NCBI GenBank assembly: GCA_001636815.1 | Contig: AZHD01000005.1 | Location: 1,217,560-1,281,559, forward strand | DNA length: 64,000 nt | Reading direction: 5' to 3' | Origin: Niveomyces insectorum RCEF 264 | Taxonomy: Eukaryota > Ascomycota > Sordariomycetes > Hypocreales > Cordycipitaceae | Shown: positions 34,901 through 45,816 of the stretch, one piece after another | Layout: each line of letters starts with the position of its first letter | Numbering within the stretch: the first letter of the stretch is position 1 | Position numbers and translations under genes: made by a program | Notes under the pieces: model-generated | Databases searched by the model: none | What the model saw: the letters and a program-made list of their open reading frames with translations, nothing else | Told to the model about the DNA's origin: nothing

Positions 34901-37420
34901 TAAGAGTCATACAAACATGCAGGTCGGTTAATCCGTTCATATAAAAACATGCTGGAGTCTCCCCAAACCTGCAGCCTTTCCCCGAAGGGGGTTGCCATCT
35001 GCTCCCATTGGCGGAAGCACAACGTGATAGTAGGCTGGCCCAGCCATCACTAGACGGCTGTACGGGCCCACGAAAGTATGCACAAGTACAAGTGCGGTAC
35101 TCATGGCTCACCACCCCCGACGTACTCCTCCCCCGTTGTGCGGCCGGCAAGCGTTCCCACTTTCGGCCTCACTCGCTCTTACGAGACTAATTCTGCCGGT
35201 CTTCTTTTTTGCCCCTTCCACCGGATAATTATCGGAAGCAACCGCGGTGGTGTCATCGAGATGAGGGAAACTGTTTTTTGGTCGTTAAGTTTTTTTTTGT
35301 CCGGATATCCCGGGTATTCGGAGAAAGGAGATACGGGGCCGCCGTGTTTGTGAAGACGTTGCATAACACAGACGCTTTCAGTGCTGAAAGCTGCCAATGT
35401 TTTGTCTCATTTTGGATCGTATGAGAAGAAACCCGGCAGTCTGTGTTTTGTCTGGACATCTGGTACTGTCGGCAGTGGCTGCGGCAGGCCGTGTACCGTT
35501 GACTGGGTGACATACACACATATCATGAAACTGACGATAGTGGCATGCCGGGCCAAGGCTGCAATGTTTCTATGTTTATATGCTTATTTACATGCATCAT
35601 CGACCATCCACGCCTTCCCACAAATACAACTACGTCGTTAGATAGCGCCAGATCTCGCGCTTCGCGGCTAGACGGAGATCAGATCAAACGCAAAAACTTC
35701 AAAACAGGGTACACCATTTTGCCTTTTGTGTTTTATTTTTTTATCTCCTACAGTCCGGCAGTTCCCTACGCGAGAAGTCAAAAGCCCCATCTCTATCAAA
35801 CTAGGCGCACGGCACGTGCGGAAGAACCCGTTTTTGTTTTTTTCGCTTTTTTCGGTGTTCCGGCTGCGCCGGCTGTGCCGGCCACCGTCGTTCAAGCCCA
35901 TCTAGGCGGAGAGTCGATCACCAGACTCGCCCTCGCCAGAGGCCGCCTCAACTTGCTACCCTTATTTGATTTTTTTTTTCCTAGCGGGCAACGTCGTCTG
36001 CTTATGGAACGCATTGTCTCTATATACACTACTCTGTACATATATGTATCACCCGTACCGTTATTCAGCAGGCTCCCGGCTTTGTCTCGGGATGGCTGCC
36101 CCCTTCCCCCCAAGGGCTGCATCTTGTTTTCTCACAGAACGTCGCTCGCCATGTTCCTGCAAGTACCATCTTTGTACTCCTCTGCCCAACCAATCTCTGG
36201 CCCTCCCCATAGCTGGGGCTTGGCCCTCCGAGGACCATTCATCTGGCTATCTCAGTAGTTTCATGCGGCCGGTGCCCGATGAGAACACCCTCTTCTCTCT
36301 TTCCTATAGGGCTGAAAGGTAGGTCACAAATAAGGGGGTCGTCTCGGCCTCCAGAGAGGCGACGAGTCCCGCCATTGGCGTGCCCGACGACGATTACGAC
36401 GCAAGAAGGGGAGGGGAAGGTGGAAGGACCCAACGGGACCCCATATGGGGGACGCAACATGGGACTTCTTACTCGCAGATGCGCACGCCATAAGCCTGCC
36501 GCGCCCAATGGGCCAGAGATGGTGGGTAATATTTTTTTATTTTTTTATTTTTTATTTTATTTTTCGGCGCGGGTGTGTGGGATGCTTGTTGCTTTTGCCA
36601 CTGGACTGGTTCGTCTCGTGGCTGTGGTGAGGCTGAGTTCCCGCCCGTACCTGCATCGCGCAATCTCTCCACCACGAGCTCCTCCTATAGAGCTTGAAGT
36701 AACCATAGTACTGCCACATACCTGCCTGCGATAACCGTCTGACCATGGCCCTGCAGGCCATCCATCCACTGCTGCCACAACCGGCAAGGTATTCCGCGGG
36801 AGGGCGTCGGCAAGCGCCAAGCGCCGTTGCCAACCCAAACCCGTTCGGATCTCTTCTGTTCCTCGTTCCCACGTCGCTAGCCTGGAGCCATGAGGCGATC
36901 TCTCGGTTCGTTGGGTCGGAACCCCAGGTTTTTAGGGATGATTTCGACCTTGCCTATTTCATGTTGGCGTGCCTTTTTGGTGTGTGTGGATGTTTTGCAT
37001 CTGTTTTGCTAAGTATTGCGGCCTAGATTGTTCCTTATATATACGAATATACACCAAGATTATAGTCACCTGTCTTTTGTTGTTCTTGTACGTCTCTGTA
37101 CGTGACAAAACACCACACCCTCCAAACATAACTGCTACGTCTCTCAGCATGCCCACTCTTTGTGCTACGTGGCACAGCAGCAATGATGGGGAGGGGGTGC
37201 CCCTTTGTTTCAGGTAGAGGCTGTGTGCCACGCGGTAGCGTTGCGTCGTGTCGTGGAACTTGCCGTGGCCACGTTGTTGGGTTGCAGTGGCCACCAGAAG
37301 TCGCAAGAGCCTCAAAACCTAAAAAAGACAAGAGCTTAAAGCCTGCTTTGCCCCCCAACCCCCCCAAGGTTACCAGCGGCTCCTTCGTTCTCTTTTCTTT
37401 CAGGACCGCAGATCCCCAAC
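31931..37420. other. Gene-poor region, 5.5 kb
   Basis: No recognisable gene. A second polypurine block spans about 32530-32700. TTACTCCGTA occurs at 32011-32020 and TACGGAGTA at about 33460-33468. Long chance ORFs exist in purine-rich DNA (33040-33540, Lys/Arg/Glu-rich) and in 35545-36258, but neither has a family feature or a sensible composition. Confidence 0.55.
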
Positions 37421-38497
37421 ATGAGCCGCCCGCCGCCGCTTGTCAATGCGGTCTACTACCCGTCCTGGCGCATCTACAAAGACATAACGCCCTCGAGTCT
37501 GCCGCTGGACAAGATCTCCACGGTCTTTTACGCATTCGCCATGTAGGGCTGGCGGGATGGGCTTGCATCTGTCTCCTCTCTCACTCAGGAGAGAAAATGT
37601 GCTAACGAACGTGCTTCCTTTTCTCCTGTCCTTTAGCCCAAACGACGATGGGTCCCTGAAGGTGACTATAAATCGGTTCTGCAGATCAACAACCCTATCT
37701 TGTTCGCACTTGCTGACCGCACACGTAACTCACAACACAGTTTCTCGACGAATACGCCGACACCCAAATCCCCGTCGGCGCCGCCCGCGGCTGCCTCGCC
37801 GCCCTCGCCGCCGCCAAGCGCGACCACCCGCACCTCCGCACCGTGCTGTCCATCGGCGGCCGACGTCGCCGCGTTGAGCGTGCTCGACGTCGCCGGGCTG
37901 GCGGCGCTCGTCGACCACGTCAACCTGATGGGCTACGACCTGGCGGGGCCCTGGAGCGCCGTCGCGGGCCACCACGCCCAGCTGTTTGCAGCGTCGTCGA
38001 CGGTAACTGGGGCGGCCGACAACAGGACCGTGTCGTGCCAGACGGGTCTACGCTACCTGCTCGGCCGTGGCCTGCCGCCGGAGCGGATTCTGCTCGGCAT
38101 CCCGGCGTACGCACGGGTGTTCTACGGGGCCCGGGGGCCGGGAGACACGTTTACAAACGGAGAAAGTAGTGGTGGTTGTGGAGGCGGCGGTGCAGACGAG
38201 GAGGCGAACGCGCCCACCGAGATCGACTACCGCGACGTGCCGGCAGACTGGAAGCGCCGCGTGCACGTCGACCGGACCCGGGTGGCGGCATGGCTGGTGG
38301 TCGACGACGACGACGACGACGACAACGTAGGTGGACACAAATTCGTGTCGCTCGACGTGCCTGAAACCGTGCGGGCCAAAGCGGCATTTGCGCGTTCGAC
38401 TGGGTTGGGGGGCTTGTTTTTCTGGACGGGAGCCGGGGACGCCGTCGGCGACGACAGCCTGGTGGTGGCTGGGTTCGACGGGCTGCATGGGCAGTGA
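37421..38497 (+). pseudogene. GH18 chitinase relic lacking the catalytic segment
   Basis: Recognisable exons: 37421-37542 (VNAVYYPSWRIYKDITPSSL, then KISTVFYAFA), 37637-37661 (PNDDGSLK), and from 37741 (FLDEYADTQIPVG through LRTVLSIGG, the SxGG strand motif). The next recognisable part, ALVDHVNLMGYDLAGPWS through GGLFFWTGAGDAVGDDSLV, is in a different frame and ends at TGA 38495-38497. The stretch that normally lies between the two, including the catalytic DxxDxDxE motif, is absent. The join is near 37853-37870 with no GT-AG boundary; CGACGTCGCC occurs at 37861-37870 and again at 37885-37894, which would suit a repeat-mediated deletion. GH18 enzymes hydrolyse chitin using that motif, so this copy cannot be a working chitinase. 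Assembly collapse is the alternative. Confidence 0.75.
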
Positions 38498-39079
38498 AAA
38501 AAAGGAAAACGTGTCCATAGGAGGCACAGCAGGCTACGAAACCAGAAGCGGTGTAGGGGAAGTCAAGATGTGAAAACTATCTCGTGTTTTTGTATTTTTC
38601 TGCTTTTCTTCTGAAGGTGACCATTGGATAAACAGAGCTACGATCTGTTTATTTGTTTGTTTTCCCCTCTTTGCTCCCAAAAAATAATCTCAACCATCCT
38701 CCTCCCCCCTGTACGAACGAGACCATGGGCGACCTAACGTTGGCTCTTCCTGAGCACGTCCTTCCTTCGATCTGTGCTTGTTTCCTTTGACTCTTTGTCT
38801 GTTGATTCAATGTCCCGTTGACTCATGTCTCGTTGGTCAATGTCTCGTTGACGTGTTGTCCCTTTGACCCTTTGCCTCTTCGACCATCTGTCTCTTGACC
38901 TTTGTCTCTTTGATCATTTGCCTCTTCGACCATTTGTCTCTTTGATCATTTGTCTCTTTGACCATTTGTCTCTTTGATCATTTGTCTCTTGACTTGTTTC
39001 CCTTTTCCTATCGCGCCACAGATCGCCCTCTGATAGTCACTCGTTGGTCCCCAGCCACATGGTCTCGCTCGTCAAGTCT
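38498..39079. other. Intergenic, includes tandem repeat
   Basis: This is the 3' flank shared by the chitinase relic (plus) and the small gene at 39080 (minus). Its main content is the 16-bp repeat listed separately. Confidence 0.6.
38785..38998. repeat. 16-bp tandem repeat (TTTGATCATTTGTCTC-like)
   Basis: Units alternate between TTTGATCATTTGTCTC and TTTGACCATTTGTCTC at the right end. Towards the left they decay into shorter GAC/GTCTCGTT variants. There are about six clear units from 38905 to 38998 and degenerate ones before that. Confidence 0.8.
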
Positions 39080-39778
39080 CTAGTTCTCCGCCTGCGGCGG
39101 CACAGCCACACCTCCCGTGTTGGGAGCGGCGGGCATAGCAGCGTTGGCCGACGACTGCTCAGCCGTCTGTTCAACGCCCGTCGTGGGAGCTGCACGAAAA
39201 AAGGGCAAAAAGTTCATTTGTCAGGATGGCTGTTGTTTTTTGGGGGGGGNNNNNNNNNNNNNNNNNNNNNNNNNNNNNNNNNNNNNNNNNNNNNNNNNNN
39301 NNNNNNNNNNNNNNNNNNNNNNNNNNNNNNNNNNNNNNNNNNNNNNNNNNNNNNNNNNNNNNNNNGGGGTTGTTGTGTTGGGGGGGGGGGGGGGGGGAAG
39401 AGTGAAGTAGGGGAAAATGGGAAGGGAACAGAACGGACACGAAAAAGGGCCAAAACAAACAACAAAAAGAAAAGACGTACTCGGAACGAGAATGATAGAA
39501 TTAAAGTTACGCACGATGACCTTGCGATCGGTGGTGACGGTCGTAATCCCGTTCATCGTCGACGTGGTGGTGATGGTCGTGTCCGTGTTGACCGTGTGCT
39601 TTGCGAGAACAGGCGTGAATTCGGCGCTTCCATCCTGGTTGGCCTGGGCTTCATTGTGCCCGTTCATTTCGGTCTCGTGCTGCACGTTTTGGGGTGGCAC
39701 GGCAGAAGACCGTGCAGAAGAACCTGCAGAAGAACCTGCAGGAGATTCGGCCGGACGAGGATTGCCGAACCGAGTCAT
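39080..39778 (-). CDS. Small hypothetical protein (two exons, gap in intron)
   Basis: Exons in coding order: 39778-39481 and 39189-39080 (135 aa). The intron has donor GTACGT and acceptor TTTCGTGCAG; it contains the 116-N gap and flanking poly-G. Phases join (LVP-T-PTTGVEQTAEQ). The protein is polar and repetitive: PAGSSAGSSARSSA near the N-terminus, then TDTTITTTSTMNGITTVTT with IVRNFNSIILVP, then an Ala/Pro/Gln-rich tail ending PPQAEN. No domain or signal peptide is recognised. The matching splice frame across a gap argues that the gene is real; its function is unknown. Confidence 0.55.
39250..39365. other. Assembly gap (116 N) flanked by poly-G
   Basis: A run of 116 N with G runs on both sides (39242-39249 and 39366-39369, then a run of about 17 G near 39381-39397). 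The missing sequence is probably G-rich. Confidence 0.98.
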
Positions 39779-40199
39779 GGTTGCTGAACGGATTGTGTGA
39801 AGAGAGTAATAAATGAAGCCAGAGCTTTTGTATTGTGTTTGTGTTTTTGTATTGTATGAGGTGAAAAGAAGACTGTTGTTGTTGTGTTGGTGTTGGTGTT
39901 TTGTTTTGGTTTTGTTTTGATTTTTGTTGTTTTGGTTTTTTAAGAAGAAAATCTGTAGGTCAGGACGACGGGAGACGCGAGACGCGGTGTGTATGTTGTT
40001 GTCTTCTACTCCCGTGACTAGCAGTCCCAGCACGCCGGAACCTGTCTGTGGAATCACGGGGTCAACCTCGAATGCGGACACCGCCTGTCCGGGGACGAGA
40101 TGTGAAACGTAGTTCGTGTTACACAGTGTATTCTTACACGCAAAACAAACAAAGTGCCTGCCAAACACCCGCCCAAACGCCCAACCACACACCGCCTCC

Positions 40200-41447
40200 T
40201 CAGATTCGCTGCGTCTTTTGTGCCCGGTACAGCGACCATGGCAGCTTCCAGCCGCTCTTGACTCGGAACGCGTCAAAATTCGCCGCCTCGAGGCGTGTCA
40301 GAAAGTCCTGTGCCGGCACGGCCTCCAGCAGCACGCCAAACCCGCGCTGCAGCGCCTGCCGCTGGTCGTGCTTGTCCTTGTCGTTGTTTCTGCCGTTTCC
40401 TTGACCGCCCTCGTCGCCGTCCTCCCCGTACGTATGCCCCGTTTCGCCCGCGTGCTCGTACGCGTGGCCCAGGTCCTCGCCGGCGCGGAGGTTCTTGAGC
40501 ATCTCGCGCGCCGTGATGAGGTGGTCGTTGGCCCGCGTCGCCACGCGGAACACGGCGTCCTGCAGGCCCGGCGCCTCCGGGCCCTGGCGGTAGACGTCCT
40601 CCTCGCGGACGCCGGCGTCGGCCAGCACGTCGAGGGGCAGCAGAAGGACGGGGCTGCGTTGTGCGCCGCCGCCGCCGACAGCGTTCGCGTTCGCGTTACC
40701 CTTGGCCGCCGCCGGCGACGCCAACACGGGGATGCCCCGCAGCACGGCCGCAATGCCGCAGGCCTTGCCGATGTGGCTGGCCAGGTGGTCGACGTGCACG
40801 GAGCGCAGCGGCAGCATGGCCAGCGTCACGTACGCGAGCGTCGCGTACGTGCCCTCGGCGTAGTCCTCGAGCGCAGCCAGGCTGACAAACGGCCGGTTGT
40901 CCATGTACTGCTGGCGCGTGCTGACGACGCGCTGCAGCCAGAACTTGATGGCGCTCCAGTCGCCGCTGCCACCGCTACCACCACCACCACCGCCGCCGGC
41001 CGTACGTGCTGCCAGCGCCGCCAGCGCCGCGTACAGCAGCAGCGAGACGGGCTCGCGCGGCGGCTGGCCCTCAAAGGTGTGGTTGATGGCGTCCTTCCGA
41101 AACTGCACGCGCAGGTTGCCAATGGTGGGGCTCGAGACGGTCTCGGGCAACCGGGCCAGCTCGAGGTTGAGCGTGCGGAGGGCCAGGTAGGCATCCCGGA
41201 CGGCCGGAGGGAGAAAGTGCCGGACGAGGTACGCATCATAGTCGCCGGTTCTGGGCGTGCAGTATTAGTAACCATTAAATCCAACAAGTTTTCATCCTCC
41301 ACAATTCAGTTACCTCAGCTGGTTTACGCAGTAGGCCCGGGCCTTGTCGACGTCGGCGTCCGAGACAAAGGTCCGGCGAAGGCCGAGGCCCGGGCAGCGT
41401 GACGGCGACCATCGCAAGGCATTCCGGGAGCGGCGGACGCAAAGCAT
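40200..41447 (-). CDS. NDUFAF6-like complex I assembly factor (squalene/phytoene synthase fold)
   Basis: Exons in coding order: 41447-41314 and 41250-40200 (394 aa). The intron is 63 nt with a TACTAAT-type branch site; it joins AG to A, giving CVNQLRTGDYDAYLVRHFLP. The N-terminus, MLCVRRSRNALRWSPSRC, is rich in Arg and Ser without acids, as in mitochondrial presequences. The body has the order seen in the family: YLALRTLNLELARLPE, IGNLRVQFRKDAIN, QPPREPVSLLLYAAL, DYAEGTYATLAYV, HIGKACGIAAVLRGIP and LPLDVLADAGV. The Asp-rich prenyl-diphosphate motifs of true synthases are not evident, which fits the NDUFAF6 branch. Human NDUFAF6 is needed for early complex I assembly; that role is inferred here. 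A Gly-rich insert and an acidic Gly/Asp loop are local features. A run of about 22 A lies in the leader (41550-41571). Confidence 0.78.
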
Positions 41448-41906
41448 TGGTTGATTCGTCGCGTGGTGGCGGACAAGGGGAGGAGCGAGGTTCAATGCGC
41501 GCAGCGTGCATTCGTCATTGCGAGGTCGTTGGGAGACGTCTTCCGCGGCAAAAAAAAAAAAAAAAAAAAAACCAAACGGGGTGTGCTCCACTGCGCAAGC
41601 TACGATAAGAGCTGTGGACCGCCGATAAGAAAACTGTCCAGTACCGGTGCAGATATTACGGCATTGCACTCCGTTACGTCATCCTTGAAACGGTCGACCG
41701 CCACCTCCGTTTGGAGTCAAACGGTGTTAGGTCACTGCGTACCAATATTCTACTGTCGTCTTCGCATGCCATTGCGCGTTTATTCCATTGCTTGTGTTAG
41801 CAGATCCACGTTCAGTGATTGTATTTTACATGTTTTATTTCTGACACTATGCAACTCTTATCTGCGAAATCAAACAGATGGTGGCAGCCAGAATGATCGT
41901 CCTTCC

Positions 41907-43214
41907 TTAGTCCCCAATCGGATACGCGTGCAGAACCTGGCCATAGTAGAGGGTCGCGTCCTTGGACGCCAAGAAGACAAAGGTCGGCGCGATCTCGCTG
42001 GGCTGGCCCGGCCGCCCCAGCTTCGAGTTTTTGCCGAAGCCCTCCATCTGCTCGGCGGGCCGGCTAGCCGGCTGCAGCGGCGTGTGCACGGGGCCGGGCG
42101 CCACGGCGTTGACGCGGATGCCCTTGGGGAGCAGCTGCAGTGCGAGCGACTTGGTGAACGACGTGATGGCGCCCTTGGTCGCCGAGTACTCGACCAGGCC
42201 AGCCGTGCCGCGGAACGCCACCGTGGACGTGGTGTTGATGATTCTAATGGGGGGAAAGTTAGCGAGAAAGTCACCCGCGAACAAATTGGGGCAAGGAAGA
42301 GCGACCAGATGACAAAAACGTACGATCCGCCCTTGCTCATGTGCGGCAGCGCGTATTTCGTCATGGCGATCATCTGCAGGATGTTGGTGCGGAAGACGCT
42401 CTCGACGTCCTTCATCTCCGTCTGGGCAATGTCCTTGCACAGGAACTGCTGCGATGCGTTGTTGACGAGGATGTGCAGGTCGCCAAACGCGTCCATGTGC
42501 TTCTGGACGGCCGTCTCGCAGTTTTTGAAGTCGCTCAGGTCGGCGGCCACCAGCAGGCACTTGCGGCCCTCCTTCTCGACCATCTTCTTGGTCTCGGCAG
42601 CGTCCTCCTTCTCTTCCGGCAGAAACACAATCGTGACGTCGGCGCCCTCGCGGGCAAACAGCACCGCCACGGCGCGGCCAATGCCGGAACTTCATGTGTG
42701 AGATGTCAGCCATTGTGTACACAAAAAGAAAAAAGAAAAAAGAAAAAGTCCCCCCATTTGCTACAGAACGTACTCGCCACCCGTGATCAGGGCCTTGCTG
42801 TTGGACAGTTTGTTGGCTGCGCGGTACTCGTGGAAGCTGTTCTTGCCCTCCAGAGCCGTGGACTCGCTGGTTGGGTCCATCTCCTTCTCGGTCCTGCCAA
42901 CGAATTAGCCAACGGCTCTCCTCGCGAAGAAACGACTAGTAGACGGTGGATACATACCCGGGAAGATGTTGGGCCTGTGCCTTTTGGATGGGCTTGAACG
43001 CCCCTCTCTGTCCGGCCTGCGAGTCGGTCATCGTGAACGGCGTGTGTGAAAATGCTCGGAAAGCGTTGTGAGATGGTGGCAGTATCGGGTGATGGATGGA
43101 AGCAAAACTCTGTGTGCGCGAGTAAGCGGCGACCAATCGACGAGAAAGTGCTCGAGAAAAAATGGTTTGATATTGAAACGGTTTCGTAGGAAGAAAATGC
43201 GCCATAGAAGACAT
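41907..43214 (-). CDS. Short-chain dehydrogenase/reductase with presequence-like N-terminus
   Basis: Exons in coding order: 43214-42958, 42893-42774, 42689-42324, 42243-41907 (359 aa, all phases join). The Rossmann motif is TGGDSGIG (residues 123-130), NNAS appears in HILVNNASQQF, and the catalytic residues are Ser254 and Y267-SAT-K271. This is a classical SDR of the extended-N-terminus type related to bacterial YghA-like oxidoreductases; the substrate is unknown. Residues 1-61 (FSRALSRRLVAAYSRTQSF, then AFRAFSHTPFT) look like a mitochondrial presequence. An internal ATG at 43031 (MTDSQAGQRGAF) would give a shorter cytosolic form of 298 residues and is itself a plausible start. It lies between two complex I assembly genes on the same strand. 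Confidence 0.82.
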
Positions 43215-43646
43215 TGAGAAGAAATGGTTAAATAACTGGATTAAACTATGCCTACCATGATGTTCTTATAACAGTAAGCTCCCCCAGCAGCCTTACTCCC
43301 CTTTACGTCAATCTATGGTTTTTTTCTCAGGAAATAGAGCATGTCTGTGAAGCTAAAGGTGAGGAAAGACAACAAGCGCGCCCAAGCAGCGATGACGTTT
43401 TCGACTTCCATCACTGGGCGCGCCTTTAAGCCTGTTCGCCACCGATGCGATCAGCGCGCATAACGGGACCCCATTCGTCAATTGCATGTCTCAGCAGTGA
43501 ACTTTTAACGTCCGTCGCACATAAAAAAACGTCCTCTTTTTGTATTTTACAAAAACACTTTTTATGCAAATCACATGTCTCACGTAAGAAACGGTGTCAT
43601 AGAAGCCCAATATTGATGTCATCGTCACACCCTTTTGACATCCACC

Positions 43647-43850
43647 TTATTCTTTCTGAAGTGACAACACGGTCTCTGAGCGCGTTGCTGCGGCCAAAGC
43701 CTCATGCGCTTCCTTGATCTGGCCACCGTCTATGCTCTTGACGTTTGGGTTTCCGTAGAACCTCACCATCTTCGCACGGTCAAAAAAGGTGCGGGCAAAA
43801 TGAGCCAGAACATGAATGGGCACGAGCATTTTGTCCAGCGAGAATGGCCC
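43647..43850 (-). other. Short open frame, possible gene relic
   Basis: The minus frame reads EDGPFSLDKMLVPIHVLAH, then FYGNPNVKSIDGGQIKEAH, ending SLQKE at a TAA (43647-43649). The composition is coding-like, and GATACAG just upstream could be a splice acceptor, but no convincing first exon fits in the 170 bases before the CIA30 gene ends. It could be the 3' remnant of a lost gene or a small unannotated protein. The family is not recognised. Confidence 0.25.
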
Positions 43851-44019
43851 GTCTTCATTGTAGCCTCTGTATCACATGGCGTACGTCTCGATAGCTTTTG
43901 GTATCTTGGTTGCATTCTTGCGCTTTTCGCGACTTGTTTGCGCGTCTCCCGTGGGTCGTGCCGAGCTGCTTTGCTTGCTTTGGCTTTTCGTACGGTTTGT
44001 AGGTGCCCGAAACAAGACG

Positions 44020-45149
44020 CTACCGATTCGTCGGCTGCTGATTCTGTTGTGCTTGCTTAGATGTGTCCCACCGTACTGGCCGCCCTTGTTTGTTCTTGAG
44101 ACCGCCTACCACAGGTTCGTCCCCGCGCGGCCGCGGGGACGACGACGACGGTGGTGGTGGTGGTGGTGGTGATGGTGAAGAGAACGCCGTATTGCCTGCT
44201 GTGGATTTGGGTAGCTGGCCCTGCGACGCGGCGGCACCGGCGTCGGTTTCCGCCGTGCCGATCGCCGCCGCGGCGTTCTCTTCGGCCTCGCGTAAGGCCG
44301 CCGGGTCGGTCTCGGTCGCCTCGTCGGGGTTGTTGGTCGCCCACAGCCGGGCTACGCACAGCGCAAAGGGCCCCGGCACGCGGTCCGTCAGGCCCAGCCC
44401 CACGGACCGCACCCGCTGCCGCAGCAGCTCCGTCTGCGGCTCCACCACGAACCCGTGGTTCGTCCGCACAAACTCGGCCCACGGCACCACCACCGTCTCC
44501 CACTGGCCCGGCCGCCGCGCAAACAGCCGGTGCTGGTGCAGGTCCGTGGGCGCCACCATCGAGTCCGTCTGCACGTTGACCAGGTAGCTGCGCCCGTCGG
44601 AGCGCACGCGCAGCGCGAGGTAGGCGTACGAGTCGACGTCCCAGAGCGCGCGGCCGAACACGGTGGGCCGGCGGTCGGCCGTGCGCCACGCGGCGTAGCC
44701 GGTGCGCTGCACGTCGGGGCGGTCGGCAGGCAAGCGTGTCGAGATGGTGCCGTGGAAGCGGATGTAGCCTCCGCCGGCGGGGGTGGAGGTGGTGGTGGTG
44801 GTGGTGGTGGTGGTGGCGGAGGCGGCAGCGGATGGGGCAGCGGAGGACGCGGGGACCCAGTCGAGGGCGGCCGTGGAGAAGCCGCCAATCTCCGCGTCCG
44901 TCATGAGTTTGCAGTCGGCAAGGGAAGACGGGTCGTGGAACGACTGCAATTCGTAGGGCCCGGACGGGCCTTTGATGCCCTCGGACCGAAGTGCTGCGGG
45001 TCGTGTCAGTTTGTCATAGAAACCATACAAAGCGCACTCCCCGACATTCTCCTTTCGAGTTGAACCCTACCAATGCCGGAAAGGCGCTTGAGTTCGTCAT
45101 AGCTCCGGCCCCAGAAGCCCTTTGAAAGACGTATTGATGTGGTGCGCAT
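44020..45149 (-). CDS. CIA30/NDUFAF1-type complex I intermediate-associated protein
   Basis: Exons in coding order: 45149-45071 and 44993-44020 (350 aa). The intron (77 nt) has an ACTGAC branch site and joins G to CA, giving RLSGIALRSEGIKGP. The N-terminus, MRTTSIRLSKGFWGRSYDEL, is basic, as expected for mitochondrial import. The CIA30 domain runs from LQSFHDPSSLADCKLMTDAE through YIRFHGTIST, FGRALWDVDSYAYLALRVRS, YLVNVQTDSM, WETVVVPWAEFVRT and VGLGLTDRVPGPFALCVARL. CIA30 was first found in Neurospora complex I assembly intermediates, and NDUFAF1 is its human counterpart. A Thr run and a Pro/Ser-rich tail are low-complexity additions. The start is 668 bases from the SLS1-like start on the other strand. 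Confidence 0.88.
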
Positions 45150-45816
45150 GTTCTGTGAAGTCTGGAACAATCGTGGAGAAGAGCGGGAAAAAGCGTGGGC
45201 CGAGGTGCCGAACGAACTAGCTTTCGGCAACCAAAGACGTCGAAAATAAAGAGAGCCAAAGAAAAGTCAGGGTACAGACACAACAGGAATGTTTTGCAGA
45301 ATGTCTGGGTATAGCCGCAAGCTCTCGGAATCCGACGTCATGAAGGGTTGGCGAGACGGAGGAACGAAGCAATTCCCACGGTGGAGCTACTATGCAGAAA
45401 TCCAAGAATCGCTCTATCGGGGTGGTAGCATGGCACGCTTATAAGAATCTTTTGGCAAGGCTATTAGGATATCTGAACTGGTTTCGTCGGGCCACTATCT
45501 TGCGAACTTCAATGGGAAAAATATCAACAAATATGTCTGTAGTGGCCAGTGATCCATTATTTGTACAAGTCGCAAAACACAGCCAATGCCCTGTCGGTAT
45601 TTAAGTGAAAAGCCTGGCGATGCGCTCTTGTTGTAGGCCCCATAACGTTCAGGCACTGCACGTGACTGTTTTGATAGGAACGCAACCAGCCTACAAAAAA
45701 CGGGGTGGCCCAGGCTGCAATTTCGCCCCGACGCGTGAAAAAAGCTTGCAAATTTGCATCGTTTTGCTTCCTCACGACTTCGCCTCATCTTTTCTTTCCC
45801 CGCTGGCACAGGCAAG
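45150..45816. promoter_or_regulatory. Shared spacer between two divergent mitochondrial genes
   Basis: These 667 bases separate the CIA30 (minus) and SLS1-like (plus) start codons, with no ORF of note. The position suggests a bidirectional promoter. No specific site was identified. Confidence 0.4.

Noticed and set aside
35545..36258. 237-codon plus-strand ORF
   Set aside because: It has Phe-rich runs from poly-T, no domain, and no coding-like GC bias compared with true genes nearby.
38785..38998. Direct repeats considered as a CRISPR-like array
   Set aside because: The 16-bp units are contiguous without unique spacers, there are no cas genes, and the DNA is eukaryotic.
40200..41447. Phytoene or squalene synthase
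   Set aside because: The fold family is shared, but the paired Asp-rich diphosphate-binding motifs are not evident and the N-terminus looks mitochondrial, which fits NDUFAF6 better.
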